DNA from: Eutreptiella sp. 'Long Island Sound 2002'
Taxonomy: Eukaryota > Euglenozoa > Euglenophyceae > Eutreptiales > Eutreptiaceae
DNA: 64,000 bases
Assembly (NCBI GenBank): GCA_964036045.1
Contig: CAXIWF010000987.1
Coordinates: forward strand, 52,218-116,217
Reading direction: 5' to 3'
The position numbers were made by a program, and so were the translations under genes. Shown in pieces: positions 20,893-32,945 of this stretch. Each line of letters begins with the position of its first letter. The stretch's first letter is position 1. The notes beneath the pieces were generated by a model. It ran no database searches, was not told where the DNA came from, and saw only the letters and a program-made list of their open reading frames with translations.

Positions 20893-21083
20893 TCTGCGGC
20901 GGTCGGCTTTCTGGCAGAACAAAGCGAAATTGAGCAGATTTTTTGGGGAAATGCCAGATTAGAGCTGTCTGTACTGGTCACTGCCTGTTGGATGACATGC
21001 CTGAACACAAATTTTATTCTGTTTCTGAATTGCAGAATTTTTGGGTGAGTTCTCACTATGCCACCCATTAGAAGAAAGATCAT

Positions 21084-22142
21084 TGTGAATGTGAGCACAT
21101 TGGGGGGGTTGTAGGAAAGTGTAGGTATGGCGTGTTGATGCGGATGGGGGAGGGGTGGGTGTTTTTGAATGGGGTGTTGGGACATGAAAGGGCGAGGTAC
21201 GGTGGCCTGTGTGGGGTTGGGTGGGTGCAGTGGGATGCAAATGTGAATGCGAGCACATACGGGGGGTCGCACGAAAGTGTAGGTATGGCGTGTTGATGCG
21301 GATGAAGGAGGGGTGGGTGTTTTTGAATGGGGTGTTGGGACATGAAAGGGCGGGGTACGGTGGCCTGTGCCGGGTTGGGTGGATGCGGTGGGATGCAAAT
21401 GTGAATGTGAGCACATTTGGGGGGTTGCACGAAAGTGTAGGTATGCCGTGTTGAGGCGGATGGGGGAGGGGTGGGTGTTTTTGAATGGGGTGTTGGAACA
21501 TGAAATGGCGGGGTACCGTGGCCTGTGCCGGGTTGGGTGGATGCGCTGGGATGCAAATGTGAATGTGAGCACATTGGGAGGGTTGCAAGAAAGTGCAGGT
21601 ATGGCGTGTTGATGCGGATGGGGGAGGGGTGGGTGTTTTTGAATGGGGTGTTGGAACACGAAAGGGCGAGGTACGGTGGCCTGTGTGGGGTTGGGTGGGT
21701 GCAGTGGGATGCAAATGTGAATGTGAGCACATACGGGGGGTCGCACGAAAGTGTAGGTATGGCGTGTTGATGCGGATGGAGGAGGGGTGGGTGTTTTTGA
21801 ATGGGGTGTTGGGACATGAAAGGGCGGGGTACGGTGGCCTGTGTGGGGTTGGGTGGATGCGGTGGGATGCAAATGTGAATGTGAGCACATTTGGGGGGTT
21901 GCACGAAAGTGTAGGTATGCCGCGTTGAGGCGGATGGGGGAGGGGTGGGTGTTTTTGAATGGGGTGTTGGAACATGAAATGGCGGGGTACCGTGGCCTGT
22001 GCCGGGTTGGGTGGATGCGGTGGGATGCAAATGTGAATGTAAGCACATTTGGGGGGTTGTAGGAAAGTGTAGGTATGGCGTGTTGATGCGGATGGGGGAG
22101 GGGTGGGTGTTTTTGAATGGGTCGTTGGAACATGAAAGGGCG
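21084..22142. repeat. Lead-in monomers of array 2
   Basis: About 6.7 monomers without E between the end of U1 and the first E. The same block and the same junction occur at 45083-46141, so this U/satellite join predates the copying of the macro-unit. Confidence 0.92.
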
Positions 22143-24558
22143 ATGCTGCCATGGACATCTGAACTGGCTTTGCCAGGCAAAAGCATTTCCAGCCGCGGTG
22201 GCTCCATTAAGGTCCACCGCTCGCTAGTAAAATTGGGGTAAAAATCGGCTATGTTTTTCGCTACACAGAGGGGGTGCTGGTTGTACCATGCACTGCACCA
22301 CGGCCTCCTAACATCTTTGCAATGAGGTGCACTCCACAGCTGCCCTCCCCTCTATCATTACATCACATTCCAAGGCATAGTTGCTCACCCGGGATGCTCC
22401 CCTTGCTGGTCTCTCTGGTGATTACCACAAGTGTAGGTACGGCGTGTTGATGCGGATGCTGGTGAGTGGTTCTTTTTGAATGGGTTGTTGGGACATGAAA
22501 GGGCGGGGTACGGTGGCCTGTGTGGAATTGGATGGGTGCGGTGGGATGCAAATGTGAATGTGAGCACATTTGGGGGGTTGCACGAAAGTGTAGGTATGCC
22601 GTGTTGAGGCGGATGGGGGAGGGGTGGGTGTTTTTGAATGGGGTGTTGGAACATGAAATGGCGGGGTACCGTGGCCTGTGCCGGGTTGGGTGGATGCGCT
22701 GGGATGCAAATGTGAATGTGAGCACATTGGGAGGGTTGCAAGAAAGTGCAGGTATGGCGTGTTGATGCGGATGGGGGAGGGGTGGGTGTTTTTGAATGGG
22801 GTGTTGGAACATGAAAGGGCGAGGTACGGTGGCCTGTGTGGGGTTGGGTGGGTGCAGTGGGATGCAAATGTGAATGTGAGCACATACGGGGGGTCGCACG
22901 AAAGTGTAGGTATGGCGTGTTGATGCGGATGGAGGAGGGGTGGGTGTTTTTGAATGGGGTGTTGGGACATGAAAGGGCGGGGTACGGTGGCCTGTGTGGG
23001 GTTGGGTGGATGCAGTGGGATGCAAATGTGAATGTGAGCATATTTGGGGGGTTGCAAGAAAGTGTAGGTATGGCGTGTTGATGCGGATGGGGGAGGGGTG
23101 GGTGTTTTTGAATGGGCTGTTGGGATATGAAAGGGCGAGGTACGGTGGCCTGTGTGGGGTTGGGTGGGTGCAGTGGGATGCAAATGTGAATGCGAGCACA
23201 TACGGGGGGTCGCACGAAAGTGTAGGTATGGCGTGTTGATGCGGATGAGGGATGGGTGGGTGTTTTTGAATGGGGTGTTGGGACATGAAAGGGCGGGGTA
23301 CGGTGGCCTGTGTGGGGTTGGGTGGATGCGGTGGGATGCAAATGTGAATGTGAGCACATTTGGGTGGTTTCACGAAAGTGTAGGTATGCCGTGTTGAGGC
23401 GGATGGGGGAGGGGTGGGTGTTTTTGAATAGGTGTTGGAACATGAAATGGCGGGGTACCGTGGCCTGTGCCGGGTTGGGTGGATGCGATGGGATGCAAAT
23501 GTGAATGTGAGCACATTGGGAGGGTTGCAAGAAAGTGCAGGTATGGCGTGTTGATGCGGATGGGGGAGGGGTGGGTGTTTTTGAATGGGGTGTTGGAACA
23601 TGAAACGGCGGGGTACCGTGGCCTGTGCCGGGTTGGGTGGATGCGGTGGGATGCAAATGTGAATCCGAGCACATTTGGGGGGTTGCACGAAAGTGTAGGT
23701 ATGCCGTGTTGAGGCGGATGGGGGAGGGGTGGGTGTTTTTGAATGGGGTGTTGGGACATGAAAGGGCGGGGTACGGTGGCCTGTGTGGGGTTGGGTGGAT
23801 GCGGTGGGATGCAAATGTGAATGTGAGCACATTTGGGGGGTTGCACGAAAGTGTAGGTATGCCGTGTTGAGGCGGATGGGGGAGGGGTGGGTGTTTTTGA
23901 ATGGGGTGTTGGAACATGAAATGGCGGGGTACCGTGGCCTGTGCCGGGTTGGGTGGATGCGGTGGGATGCAAATGTGAATGTGAGCACATTGGGGGGGTT
24001 GTAGGAAAGTGTAGGTATGGCGTGTTGATGCGGATGGGGGAGGGGTGGGTGTTTTTGAATGGGGTGTTGGGACATGAAAGGGCGAGGTACGGTGGCCTGT
24101 GTGGGGTTGGGTGGGTGCAGTGGGATGCAAATGTGAATGCGAGCACATACGGGGGGTCGCACGAAAGTGTAGGTATGGCGTGTTGATGCGGATGAAGGAG
24201 GGGTGGGTGTTTTTGAATGGGGTGTTGGGACATGAAAGGGCGGGGTACGGTGGCCTGTGCCGGGTTGGGTGGATGCGGTGGGATGCAAATGTGAATGTGA
24301 GCACATTTGGGGGGTTGCACGAAAGTGTAGGTATGCCGCGTTGAGGCGGATGGGGGAGGGGTGGGTGTTTTTGAATGGGGTGTTGGAACATGAAATGGCG
24401 GGGTACCGTGGCCTGTGCCGGGTTGGGTGGATGCGGTGGGATGCAAATGTGAATGTAAGCACATTGGAGGGGTTGTAGGAAAGTGTAGGTATGGCGTGTT
24501 GATGCGGATGGGGGAGGGGTGGGTGTTTTTGAATGGGTCGTTGGAACATGAAAGGGCG
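22143..24558. repeat. 2416-bp higher-order unit, array 2
   Basis: E at 22143-22430 carries the same private marks as 449-736 (AAAAGCATT, AAGGCATAG). Variant monomers occur in the same order as in 449-2864, including GGGCTGTTGGGATATG near 23113. Confidence 0.94.
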
Positions 24559-25711
24559 ATGCTGCCATGGACATCTGAACTGGCTTTGCCAGGCAAAAAC
24601 ATTTCCAGCCGCGGTGGCTCCATTAAGGTCCACCGCTCGCTAGTAAAATTGGGGTAAAAATCGGCTATGTTTTTCGCTACACAGAGGGGGTGCTGGTTGT
24701 ACCATGCACTGCACCACGGCCTCCTAACATCTTTGCAATGAGGTGCACTCCACAGCTGCCCTCCCCTCTATCATTACATCACATTCCAAGCCATAGTTGC
24801 TCACCCGGGATGCTCCCCTTGCTGGTCTCTCTGGTGATTACCACAAGTGTAGGTACGGCGTGTTGATGCGGATGCTGGTGTGTGGTTCTTTTTGAATGGG
24901 TTGTTGGGACATGAAAGGGCGGGGTACGGTGGCCTGTGTGGAATTGGATGGGTGCGGTGGGATGTAAATGTGAATGTGAGCACATTTGGGGGGTTGCACG
25001 AAAGTGTAGGTATGCCGTGTTGAGGCGGATGGGGGAGGAGTGGGTGTTTTTGAATGGGGTGTTGGAACATGAAATGGCGGGGTACCGTGGCCTGTGCCGG
25101 GTTGGGTGGATGCGCTGGGATGCAAATGTGAATGTGAGCACATTGGGAGGGTTGCAAGAAAGTGCAGGTATGGCGTGTTGATGCGGATGGGGGAGGGGTG
25201 GGTGTTTTTGAATGGGGTGTTGGAACACGAAAGGGCGAGGTACGGTGGCCTGTGTGGGGTTGGGTGGGTGCAGTGGGATGCAAATGTGAATGTGAGCACA
25301 TACGGGGGGTCGCACGAAAGTGTAGGTATGGCGTGTTGATGCGGATGGAGGAGGGGTGGGTGTTTTTGAATGGGGTGTTGGGACATGAAAGGGCGGGGTA
25401 CGGTGGCCTGTGTGGGGTTGGGTGGATGCGGTGGGATGCAAATGTGAATGTGAGCACATTTCGGGGGTTGCACGAAAGTGTAGGTATGCCGCGTTGAGGC
25501 GGATGGGGGAGGGGTGGGTGTTTTTGAATGGGGTGTTGGAACATGAAATGGCGGGGTACCGTGGCCTGTGCCGGGTTGGGTGGATGCGGTGGGATGCAAA
25601 TGTGAATGTAAGCACATTGGGGGGGTTGTAGGAAAGTGTAGCTATGGCGTGTTGATGCGGATGGGGGAGGGGTGGGTGTTTTTGAATGGGTCGTTGGAAC
25701 ATGAAAGGGCG
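24559..25711. repeat. 1153-bp unit, type a, array 2
   Basis: E with CTCTATCATT; GAGGAGTGGG near 25034; GTGTAGCTATGG near 25636. Equivalent to 2865-4017. Confidence 0.94.
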
Positions 25712-26864
25712 ATGCTGCCATGGACATCTGAACTGGCTTTGCCAGGCAAAAACATTTCCAGCCGCGGTGGCTCCATTAAGGTCCACCGCTCGCTAGTAAA
25801 ATTGGGGTAAAAATCGGCTATGTTTTTCGCTACACAGAGGGGGTGCTGGTTGTACCATGCACTGCACCACGGCCTCCTAACATCTTTGCAATGAGGTGCA
25901 CTCCACAGCTGCCCTCCCCTCGATCATTACATCACATTCCAAGCCATAGTTGCTCACCCGGGATGCTCCCCTTGCTGGTCTCTCTGGTGATTACCACAAG
26001 TGTAGGTACGGCGTGTTGATGCGGATGCTGGTGTGTGGTTCTTTTTGAATGGGTTGTTGGGACATGAAAGGGCGGGGTACGGTGGCCTGTGTGGAATTGG
26101 ATGGGTGCGGTGGGATGTAAATGTGAATGTGAGCCCATTTGGGGGGTTGCACGAAAGTGTAGGTATGCCGTGTTGAGGCGGATGGGGGAGGGGTGGGTGT
26201 TTTTGAATGGGGTGTTGGAACATGAAATGGCGGGGTACCGTGGCCTGTGCCGGGTTGGGTGGATGCGCTGGGATGCAAATGTGAATGTGAGCACATTGGG
26301 AGGGTTGCAAGAAAGTGCAGGTATGGCGTGTTGATGCGGATGGGGGAGGGGTGGGTGTTTTTGAATGGGGTGTTGGAACACGAAAGGGCGAGGTACGGTG
26401 GCCTGTGTGGGGTTGGGTGGGTGCAGTGGGACGCAAATGTGAATGTGAGCACATACGGGGGGTCGCACGAAAGTGTAGGTATGGCGTGTTGATGCGGATG
26501 GAGGAGGGGTGGGTGTTTTTGAATGGGGTGTTGGGACATGAAAGGGCGGGGTACGGTGGCCTGTGTGGGGTTGGGTGGATGCGGTGGGATGCAAATGTGA
26601 ATGTGAGCACATTTCGGGGGTTGCACGAAAGTGTAGGTATGCCGCGTTGAGGCGGATGGGGGAGGGGTGGGTGTTTTTGAATGGGGTGTTGGAACATGAA
26701 ATGGCGGGGTACCGTGGCCTGTGCCGGGTTGGGTGGATGCGGTGGGATGCAAATGTGAATGTAAGCACATTGGGGGGGTTGTAGGAAAGTGTAGGTATGG
26801 CGTGTTGATGCGGATGGGGGAGGGGTGGGTGTTTTTGAATGGGTCGTTGGAACATGAAAGGGCG
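25712..26864. repeat. 1153-bp unit, type b, array 2
   Basis: E with CTCGATCATT; GAGCCCATT near 26132; GGGACGCAAAT near 26428. Equivalent to 4018-5170. Confidence 0.94.
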
Positions 26865-28017
26865 ATGCTGCCATGGACATCTGAACTGGCTTTGCCAGGC
26901 AAAAACATTTCCAGCCGCGGTGGCTCCATTAAGGTCCACCGCTCGCTAGTAAAATTGGGGTAAAAATCGGCTATGTTTTTCGCTACACAGAGGGGGTGCT
27001 GGTTGTACCATGCACTGCACCACGGCCTCCTAACATCTTTGCAATGAGGTGCACTCCACAGCTGCCCTCCCCTCTATCATTACATCACATTCCAAGCCAT
27101 AGTTGCTCACCCGGGATGCTCCCCTTGCTGGTCTCTCTGGTGATTACCACAAGTGTAGGTACGGCGTGTTGATGCGGATGCTGGTGTGTGGTTCTTTTTG
27201 AATGGGTTGCTGGGACATGAAAGGGCGGGGTACGGTGGCCTGTGTGGAATTGGATGGGTGCGGTGGGATGTAAATGTGAATGTGAGCCCATTTGGGGGGT
27301 TGCACGAAAGTGTAGGTATGCCGTGTTGAGGTGGATGGGGGAGGGGTGGGTGTTTTTGAATGGGGTGTTGGAACATGAAATGGCGGGGTACCGTGGCCTG
27401 TGCCGGGTTGGGTGGATGCGCTGGGATGCAAATGTGAATGTGAGCACATTGGGAGGGTTGCAAGAAAGTGCAGGTATGGCGTGTTGATGCGGATGGGGGA
27501 GGGGTGGGTGTTTTTGAATGGGGTGTTGGAACACGAAAGGGCGAGGTACGGTGGCCTGTGTGGGGTTGGGTGGGTGCAGTGGGATGCAAATGTGAATGTG
27601 AGCACATACGGGGGGTCGCACGAAAGTGTAGGTATGGCGTGTTGATGCGGATGGAGGAGGGGTGGGTGTTTTTGAATGGGGTGTTGGGACATGAAAGGGC
27701 GGGGTACGGTGGCCTGTGTGGGGTTGGGTGGATGCGGTGGGATGCAAATGTGAATGTGAGCACATTTCGGGGGTTGCACGAAAGTGTAGGTATGCCGCGT
27801 TGAGGCGGATGGGGGAGGGGTGGGTGTTTTTGAATGGGGTGTTGGAACATGAAATGGCGGGGTACCGTGGCCTGTGCCGGGTTGGGTGGATGCGGTGGGA
27901 TGCAAATGTGAATGTAAGCACATTGGGGGGGTTGTAGGAAAGTGTAGCTATGGCGTGTTGATGCGGATGGGGGAGGGGTGGGTGTTTTTGAATGGGTCGT
28001 TGGAACATGAAAGGGCG
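26865..28017. repeat. 1153-bp unit, a/b mosaic, array 2
   Basis: E has the type-a CTCTATCATT. The first monomers carry the type-b GAGCCCATT (27285) and GAGGGGTGGG (27341). The right part lacks the type-b GGGACGC (GGGATGCAAAT at 27581) and has the type-a GTGTAGCTATGG (27942). Private changes are GGGTTGCTGGG (27205) and GAGGTGGATGG (27328). It reads as a type-a unit with a type-b patch. Confidence 0.88.
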
Positions 28018-29170
28018 ATGCTGCCATGGACATCTGAACTGGCTTTGCCAGGCAAAAACATTTCCAGCCGCGGTGGCTCCATTAAGGTCCACCGCTCGCT
28101 AGTAAAATTGGGGTAAAAATCGGCTATGTTTTTCGCTACACAGAGGGGGTGCTGGTTGTACCATGCACTGCACCACGGCCTCCTAACATCTTTGCAATGA
28201 GGTGCACTCCACAGCTGCCCTCCCCTCGATCATTACATCACATTCCAAGCCATAGTTGCTCATCCGGGATGCTCCCCTTGCTGGTCTCTCTGGTGATTAC
28301 CACAAGTGTAGGTACGGCGTGTTGATGCGGATGCTGGTGTGTGGTTCTTTTTGAATGGGTTGTTGGGACATGAAAGGGCGGGGTACGGTGGCCTGTGTGG
28401 AATTGGATGGGTGCGGTGGGATGTAAATGTGAATGTGAGCCCATTTGGGGGGTTGCACGAAAGTGTAGGTATGCCGTGTTGAGGCGGATGGGGGAGGGGT
28501 GGGTGTTTTTGAATGGGGTGTTGGAACATGAAATGGCGGGGTACCGTGGCCTGTGCCGGGTTGGGTGGATGCGCTGGGATGCAAATGTGAATGTGAGCAC
28601 ATTGGGAGGGTTGCAAGAAAGTGCAGGTATGGCGTGTTGATGCGGATGGGGGAGGGGTGGGTGTTTTTGAATGGGGTGTTGGAACACGAAAGGGCGAGGT
28701 ACGGTGGCCTGTGTGGGGTTGGGTGGGTGCAGTGGGACGCAAATGTGAATGTGAGCACATACGGGGGGTCGCACGAAAGTGTAGGTATGGCGTGTTGATG
28801 CGGATGGAGGAGGGGTGGGTGTTTTTGAATGGGGTGTTGGGACATGAAAGGGCGGGGTACGGTGGCCTGTGTGGGGTTGGGTGGATGCGGTGGGATGCAA
28901 ATGTGAATGTGAGCACATTTCGGGGGTTGCACGAAAGTGTAGGTATGCCGCGTTGAGGCGGATGGGGGAGGGGTGGGTGTTTTTGAATGGGGTGTTGGAA
29001 CATGAAATGGCGGGGTACCGTGGCCTGTGCCGGGTTGGGTGGATGCGGTGGGATGCAAATGTGAATGTAAGCACATTGGGGGGGTTGTAGGAAAGTGTAG
29101 GTATGGCGTGTTGATGCGGATGGGGGAGGGGTGGGTGTTTTTGAATGGGTCGTTGGAACATGAAAGGGCG
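28018..29170. repeat. 1153-bp unit, type b, second of array 2
   Basis: E with CTCGATCATT and a private CTCATCCGGG (28260). GAGCCCATT and GGGACGCAAAT mark it as type b. With the mosaic unit before it, it forms the extra 2306-bp dimer that array 1 lacks. Confidence 0.93.
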
Positions 29171-30639
29171 ATGCTGCCATGGACATCTGAACTGGCTTTG
29201 CCAGGCAAAAACATTTCCAGCCGCGGTGGCTCCATTAAGGTCCACCGCTCGCTAGTAAAATTGGGGTAAAAATCGGCTATGTTTTTCGCTACACAGAGGG
29301 GGTGCTGGTTGTACCATGCACTGCACCACGGCCTCCTAACATCTTTGCAATGAGGTGCACTCCACAGCTGCCCTCCCCTCGATCATTACATCACATTCCA
29401 AGCCATAGTTGCTCACCCGGGATGCTCCCCTTGCTGGTCTCTCTGGTGATTACCACAAGTGTAGGTACGGCGTGTTGATGCGGATGCTGGTGTGTGGTTC
29501 TTTTTGAATGGGTTGTTGGGACATGAAAGGGCGGGGTACGGTGGCCTGTGTGGAATTGGATGGGTGCGGTGGGATGCAAATGTGAATGTGAGCACATTTG
29601 GGGGGTTGCACGAAAGTGTAGGTATGCCGCGTTGAGGCGGATGGGGGAGGGGTGGGTGTTTTTGAATGGGGTGTTGGAACATGAAATGGCGGGGTACCGT
29701 GGCCTGTGCCGGGTTGGGTGGATGCGCTGGGATGCAAATGTGAATGTGAGCACATTGGGAGGGTTGCAAGAAAGTGCAGGTATGGCGTGTTGATGCGGAT
29801 GGGGGAGGGGTGGGTGTTTTTGAATGGGGTGTTGGGACATGAAAGGGCGGGGTACGGTGGCCTGTGTGGGGTTGGGTGGATGCGGTGGGATGCAAATGTG
29901 AATGTGAGCACATTTGGGGGGTTGCACGAAAGTGTAGGTATGCCGTGTTGAGGCGGATGGGGGAGGGGTGGGTGTTTTTGAATGGGGTGTTGGGACATGA
30001 AATGGCGGGGTACCGTGGCCTGTGCCGGGTTGGGTGGATGCGGTGGGATGCAAATGTGAATGTGAGCACATTGGGGGGGTTGTAGGAAAGTGTAGGTATG
30101 GCGTGTTGATGCGGATGGGGGAGGGGTGGGTGTTTTTGAATGGGGTGTTGGGACATGAAAGGGCGAGGTACGGTGGCCTGTGTGGGGTTGGGTGGGTGCA
30201 GTGGGATGCAAATGTGAATGCGAGCACATACGGGGGGTCGCACGAAAGTGTAGGTATGGCGTGTTGATGCGGATGAAGGAGGGGTGGGTGTTTTTGAATG
30301 GGGTGTTGGGACATGAAAGGGCGGGGTACGGTGGCCTGTGCCGGGTTGGGTGGATGCGGTGGGATGCAAATGTGAATGTGAGCACATTTGGGGGGTTGCA
30401 CGAAAGTGTAGGTATGCCGCGTTGAGGCGGATGGGGGAGGGGTGGGTGTTTTTGAATGGGGTGTTGGAACATGAAATGGCGGGGTACCGTGGCCTGTGCC
30501 GGGTTGGGTGGATGCGGTGGGATGCAAATGTGAATGTAAGCACATTGGAGGGGTTGTAGGAAAGTGTAGGTATGGCGTGTTGATGCGGATGGGGGAGGGG
30601 TGGGTGTTTTTGAATGGGTCGTTGGAACATGAAAGGGCG
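29171..30639. repeat. 1469-bp unit, array 2
   Basis: Equivalent of 5171-6639. It lacks that unit's private AAGTCTAGG and GGGTTTGGTGG changes, so those changes arose in array 1 only. Confidence 0.93.
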
Positions 30640-31792
30640 ATGCTGCCATGGACATCTGAACTGGCTTTGCCAGGCAAAAACATTTCCAGCCGCGGTGGCT
30701 CCATTAAGGTCCACCGCTCGCTAGTAAAATTGGGGTAAAAATCGGCTATGTTTTTCGCTACACAGAGGGGGTGCTGGTTGTACCATGCACTGCACCACGG
30801 CCTCCTAACATCTTTGCAATGAGGTGCACTCCACAGCTGCCCTCCCCTCTATCATTGCATCACATTCCAAGCCATAGTTGCTCACCCGGGATGCTCCCCT
30901 TGCTGGTCTCTCTGGTGATTACCACAAGTGTAGGTACGGCGTGTTGATGCGGATGCTGGTGTGTGGTTCTTTTTGAATGGGTTGTTGGGACATGAAAGGG
31001 CGGGGTACGGTGGCCTGTGTGGAATTGGATGGGTGCGGTGGGATGTAAATGTGAATGTGAGCACATTTGGGGGGTTGCACGAAAGTGTAGGTATGCCGTG
31101 TTGAGGCGGATGGGGGAGGAGTGGGTGTTTTTGAATGGGGTGTTGGAACATGAAATGGCGGGGTACCGTGGCCTGTGCCGGGTTGGGTGGATGCGCTGGG
31201 ATGCAAATGTGAATGTGAGCACATTGGGAGGGTTGCAAGAAAGTGCAGGTATGGCGTGTTGATGCGGATGGGGGAGGGGTGGGTGTTTTTGAATGGGGTG
31301 TTGGAACACGAAAGGGCGAGGTACGGTGGCCTTTGTGGGGTTGGGTGGGTGCAGTGGGATGCAAATGTGAATGTGAGCACATACGGGGGGTCGCACGAAA
31401 GTGTAGGTATGGCGTGTTGATGCGGATGGAGGAGGGGTGGGTGTTTTTGAATGGGGTGTTGGGACATGAAAGGGCGGGGTACGGTGGCCTGTGTGGGGTT
31501 GGGTGGATGCGGTGGGATGCAAATGTGAATGTGAGCACATTTCGGGGGTTGCACGAAAGTGTAGGTATGCCGCGTTGAGGCGGATGGGGGAGGGGTGGGT
31601 GTTTTTGAATGGGGTGTTGGAACATGAAATGGCGGGGTACCGTGGCCTGTGCCGGGTTGGGTGGATGCGGTGGGATGCAAATGTGAATGTAAGCACATTG
31701 GGGGGGTTGTAGGAAAGTGTAGGTATGGCGTGTTGATGCGGATGGGGGAGGGGTGGGTGTTTCTGAATGGGTCGTTGGAACATGAAAGGGCG
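30640..31792. repeat. 1153-bp unit, type a, second pair, array 2
   Basis: GAGGAGTGGG and GGCCTTTGTGG present. E carries a private CATTGCATCAC (near 30854), and GTGTTTCTGAATGG occurs near 31757. Confidence 0.92.
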
Positions 31793-32945
31793 ATGCTGCC
31801 ATGGACATCTGAACTGGCTTTGCCAGGCAAAAACATTTCCAGCCGCGGTGGCTCCATTAAGGTCCACCGCTCGCTAGTAAAATTGGGGTAAAAATCGGCT
31901 ATGTTTTTCGCTACACAGAGGGGGTGCTGGTTGTACCATGCACTGCACCACGGCCTCCTAACATCTTTGCAATGAGGTGCACTCCACAGCTGCCCTCCCC
32001 TCGATCATTACATCACATTCCAAGCCATAGTTGCTCACCCGGGATGCTCCCCTTGCTGGTCTCTCTGGTGATTACCACAAGTGTAGGTACGGCGTGTTGA
32101 TGCGGATGCTGGTGTGTGGTTCTTTTTGAATGGGTTGTTGGGACATGAAAGGGCGGGGTACGGTGGCCTGTGTGGAATTGGATGGGTGCGGTGGGATGTA
32201 AATGTGAATGTGAGCCCATTTGGGGGGTTGCACGAAAGTGTAGGTATGCCGTGTTGAGGCGGATGGGGGAGGGGTGGGTGTTTTTGAATGGGGTGTTGGA
32301 ACATGAAATGGCGGGGTACCGTGGCCTGTGCCGGGTTGGGTGGATGCGCTGGGATGCAAATGTGAATGTGAGCACATTGGGAGGGTTGCAAGAAAGTGCA
32401 GGTATGGCGTGTTGATGCGGATGGGGGAGGGGTGGGTGTTTTTGAATGGGGTGTTGGAACACGAAAGGGCGAGGTACGGTGGCCTGTGTGGGGTTGGGTG
32501 GGTGCAGTGGGATGCAAATGTGAATGTGAGCACATACGGGGGGTCGCACGAAAGTGTAGGTATGGCGTGTTGATGCGGATGGAGGAGGGGTGGGTGTTTT
32601 TGAATGGGGTGTTGGGACATGAAAGGGCGGGGTACGGTGGCCTGTGTGGGGTTGGGTGGATGCGGTGGGATGCAAATGTGAATGTGAGCACATTTCGGGG
32701 GTTGCACGAAAGTGTAGGTATGCCGCGTTGAGGCGGATGGGGGAGGGGTGGGTGTTTTTGAATGGGGTGTTGGAACATGAAATGGCGGGGTACCGTGGCC
32801 TGTGCTGGGTTGGGTGGATGCGGTGGGATGCAAATGTGAATGTAAGCACATTGGGGGGGTTGTAGGAAAGTGTAGGTATGGCGTGTTGATGCGGATGGGG
32901 GAGGGGTGGGTGTTTTTGAATGGGTCGTTGGAACATGAAAGGGCG
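31793..32945. repeat. 1153-bp unit, type b, second pair, array 2
   Basis: GAGCCCATT near 32213; CTGTGCTGGG near 32800 shared with 7793-8945. Confidence 0.92.

Noticed and set aside
20583-22217. 544-codon minus-strand frame joining satellite and U sequence
   Set aside because: Its first 380 or so codons are satellite; the remainder has no family resemblance and includes the translated hairpin at 20842-20892.
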